Shown here: positions 4,446 to 6,003 of the stretch, one piece after another
Layout: each line of letters starts with the position of its first letter
How positions within the stretch are numbered: the stretch's first letter is position 1
Source of the DNA: an uncultured Pseudomonadota bacterium
Lineage (GTDB): Bacteria; Bdellovibrionota_B; Oligoflexia; Oligoflexales; Bog-1112
NCBI GenBank assembly: GCA_937896265.1
Contig: CALBMD010000037.1
Location: 1 to 6,003 of the forward strand
DNA: 6,003 bases
Direction of reading: 5' to 3'
Notes under the pieces: model-generated
Told to the model about the DNA's origin: nothing
What the model saw: the letters and a program-made list of their open reading frames with translations, nothing else
The model's database searches: none
Translations under genes and position numbers: made by a program

Positions 4446-6003
4446 ATGGCCTCGCGACAAGACTATAATTCACGTATTCCCATATTGCTCGTCGATGATC
4501 GAGCTTTGGACCTTGAAGTCATTCGGGATTTGATTGAAATCAATGTCGGAGATGACGGTATTGAGGTTGTTTCTTTTAACAATGGCTTTGATGCTATTGA
4601 TGTTTGTAAAAAGCGCGAATTTGGCTTCATTATTCTTGATGTTAAGATGCCTAATATCGATGGCTTTGAAACAGCTAATAGCATCCGTGAAACCGAAAAA
4701 AACAAATCCACGCCGATTATTTTTCTGACCAGTGCCTTCGATGATCCTGAGATGTTTCATAAAGCCTATGAAATTGGGGCAGCAGATTTTCTTCCCAAGC
4801 CACCGACGCCACAGATTATGAAAAATAAGTTAGATCTCTTCATCTCACTAGCTCGCAACCGCAGATCCTTGCAAGAGGCAAAGCTAGTGATTATGGAAAG
4901 TCTTAATGTTAAGAACAATTTTCTTGCAGTTATTAGTCATGAAATTCGTACTCCTTTAAATCTGATCTATTGCGTTGCTGATCTTCTCGAAAGCGAGACA
5001 GACCCTAAAGAGCGCATGTCTTTTCTTGAACACCTGCAATCAAGCACGAAGTATCTTTTACATCTGGTCGAAAACCTCCTTGATCTTACCAAGATTGATT
5101 TAGCTAATGTCTCTTTAGAGCGCAAATCATTTGACCTTGTTGACCTTGTTGAACGTCTAATAAATGGCCATGACAGTAAGCTCAAGAAAAAAAATGTTCA
5201 ACTGCAATATGAGGTAGCTGCTGCATTACCTCGTTTTGTCATAGGTGATCCCTTACGTGTGCACCAGGTGCTTGCTAATCTAATTAGTAATGCCATCAAG
5301 TTTACTGACCAAGGTTATATCACCGTATCACTAGCTTGCTTTCCAGTCCTCTTTGAAAATCGGCAAATCTTTTCTATTACGGTCAAAGACTCAGGTATTG
5401 GCATCCCTAAGGAGCAGCTTGATGCTATTTTTGGTGAATTTGTCCAAGTTGATATGAGCTCTACAAGGCAATATGGTGGTTTGGGCATTGGTTTAGCGCT
5501 TGCTAAACAGTTAGCTGAATTGATGGGCGGCTCTTTGACAGTTAAAAGCGAAGAAGGGAAAGGCAGTGAGTTCTATTTAACACTCGAATTGGAATGTGTG
5601 GCTTCTTTGGAAATGCCAATTGCGCCTATAGAGCCAACACAAGCTGTGTCACAGAAATTTGCTAGTGAACTTAAGGTGCTGGTTGTTGATGATGAATTGG
5701 TAAACCGGAAAGTTGCTGATATCTACTTAAAGAAAATCGGGGTTACTCAATCTGTACATGCTGAAAATGGCCTGGTGGGGCTGGAGAGATTTAAGGCGGA
5801 GCGTTTTGACATAGTGATCATGGACCTTTATATGCCACTGCTTGATGGTGTTGGGTGTACAAAATCTATCCGTGACTATGAGAAGCAGAATAATCTGCCG
5901 CCAGCACTTATTATTGCTGCTACTGCTTGTTTGAATATTGGAGAGATCGAAAAACTAAGAGCAAGTGGCAGCGACTCTGTATTAGCAAAGCCATTGAAAA
6001 AAG
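4446..6003 (+). CDS. Hybrid histidine kinase REC-HisKA-HATPase-REC, 3' end cut by window
   Basis: This is a soluble hybrid sensor kinase of a two-component or phosphorelay pathway; 519 codons are visible. Receiver 1 (about 11-135) has D17-D18, phosphoacceptor D65, T95 and K118. A short helical linker leads to HisKA with SHEIRTPLN (phospho-His H165). The ATPase domain has the N box (LANLISNAIKFT, N282), G1 box (DSGIGIP, 315-321), F box (IFGEFVQVD) and G2 box (GGLGIGLALAKQLAELMGG, 344-362). Receiver 2 starts near 409 with D415-D416, phosphoacceptor D460, T493 and K515, and is almost complete at the edge. No membrane segment, PAS or GAF domain is present, so input probably comes through phosphorylation of receiver 1. 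The frame is closed by a TAA at 4419 and ATG 4446 is the only usual start before receiver 1, but it has no SD. The gene lies 87 nt after the pyrophosphatase; cotranscription is possible. Its signal and partner cannot be told. Confidence 0.93.
   Translation, partial: MASRQDYNSRIPILLVDDRALDLEVIRDLIEINVGDDGIEVVSFNNGFDAIDVCKKREFGFIILDVKMPNIDGFETANSIRETEKNKSTPIIFLTSAFDDPEMFHKAYEIGAADFLPKPPTPQIMKNKLDLFISLARNRRSLQEAKLVIMESLNVKNNFLAVISHEIRTPLNLIYCVADLLESETDPKERMSFLEHLQSSTKYLLHLVENLLDLTKIDLANVSLERKSFDLVDLVERLINGHDSKLKKKNVQLQYEVAAALPRFVIGDPLRVHQVLANLISNAIKFTDQGYITVSLACFPVLFENRQIFSITVKDSGIGIPKEQLDAIFGEFVQVDMSSTRQYGGLGIGLALAKQLAELMGGSLTVKSEEGKGSEFYLTLELECVASLEMPIAPIEPTQAVSQKFASELKVLVVDDELVNRKVADIYLKKIGVTQSVHAENGLVGLERFKAERFDIVIMDLYMPLLDGVGCTKSIRDYEKQNNLPPALIIAATACLNIGEIEKLRASGSDSVLAKPLKK

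Noticed and set aside
4464..4469. TATAAT as the promoter of the kinase gene
   Set aside because: It is downstream of the only workable start codon and no -35 match lies 16-18 bp upstream; a chance hexamer is more likely.
4463..4760. Two overlapping minus-strand frames of 82 and 96 codons
   Set aside because: They lie antisense to the receiver 1 coding region with its intact motifs, have no family features, and are shadow frames.
5131..5148. Direct tandem repeat TTGACCTTG x2 in the kinase gene
   Set aside because: It encodes a repeated DLV in the HisKA-ATPase linker and adds no residues compared with the usual FDL-x-x-L spacing; likely coincidence.
1..6003. Search for tRNA/rRNA, CRISPR, insertion sequences, toxin-antitoxin or defence systems
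   Set aside because: Coding sequence fills almost the whole window with recognisable housekeeping and signalling genes; no terminal inverted repeats, repeat-spacer patterns or such genes were seen.

Overview
The window comes from a Gram-negative-type bacterium of moderate GC content. The evidence for this is a multi-subunit proton-pumping complex I operon and a probable Sec signal peptide on one protein. The phylum cannot be fixed from sequence alone. NuoC and NuoD are fused as in enterobacteria, but NuoA (YECG, FSVRYY, FDVE) and NuoB (CCGIEMM) do not look enterobacterial. Bdellovibrio-like or environmental chlamydia-like lineages are possible, but this is only a guess.

Left half, minus strand (about 1-3159): the 5' part of a nuo operon in the order nuoA, nuoB, nuoCD, nuoE. 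nuoE runs off the left edge, so nuoF and later genes should follow outside the window. The genes are tightly packed: gaps of 13 and 9 nt separate nuoA/nuoB and nuoCD/nuoE. A 15-codon mini-ORF exactly bridges nuoB and nuoCD through an ATGA overlap at each end. Together these genes encode the quinone-site connecting module (B, CD), one small membrane subunit (A) and one NADH-dehydrogenase module subunit (E).

Centre (3160-3377): a divergent intergenic region. It holds an extended -10 promoter candidate for nuo on the minus strand, a good sigma-70-type promoter for the plus-strand gene, and two short inverted repeats that could be operators.

Right half, plus strand (3378-6003): a DHH-family (class II, Mn-dependent) inorganic pyrophosphatase with an apparent N-terminal signal peptide, which is unusual for this normally cytosolic enzyme. 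After 87 nt containing a C-rich, G-poor tract comes a hybrid histidine kinase with the order receiver - HisKA - HATPase - receiver. It has no membrane segment or sensor domain and is cut by the right window edge.

No RNA genes, mobile elements, CRISPR arrays or defence genes were seen. The window is mostly ordinary housekeeping and signalling. The points most worth a second look are the apparently exported class II pyrophosphatase, the nuoB-nuoCD mini-ORF and the sensorless REC-HK-REC kinase.
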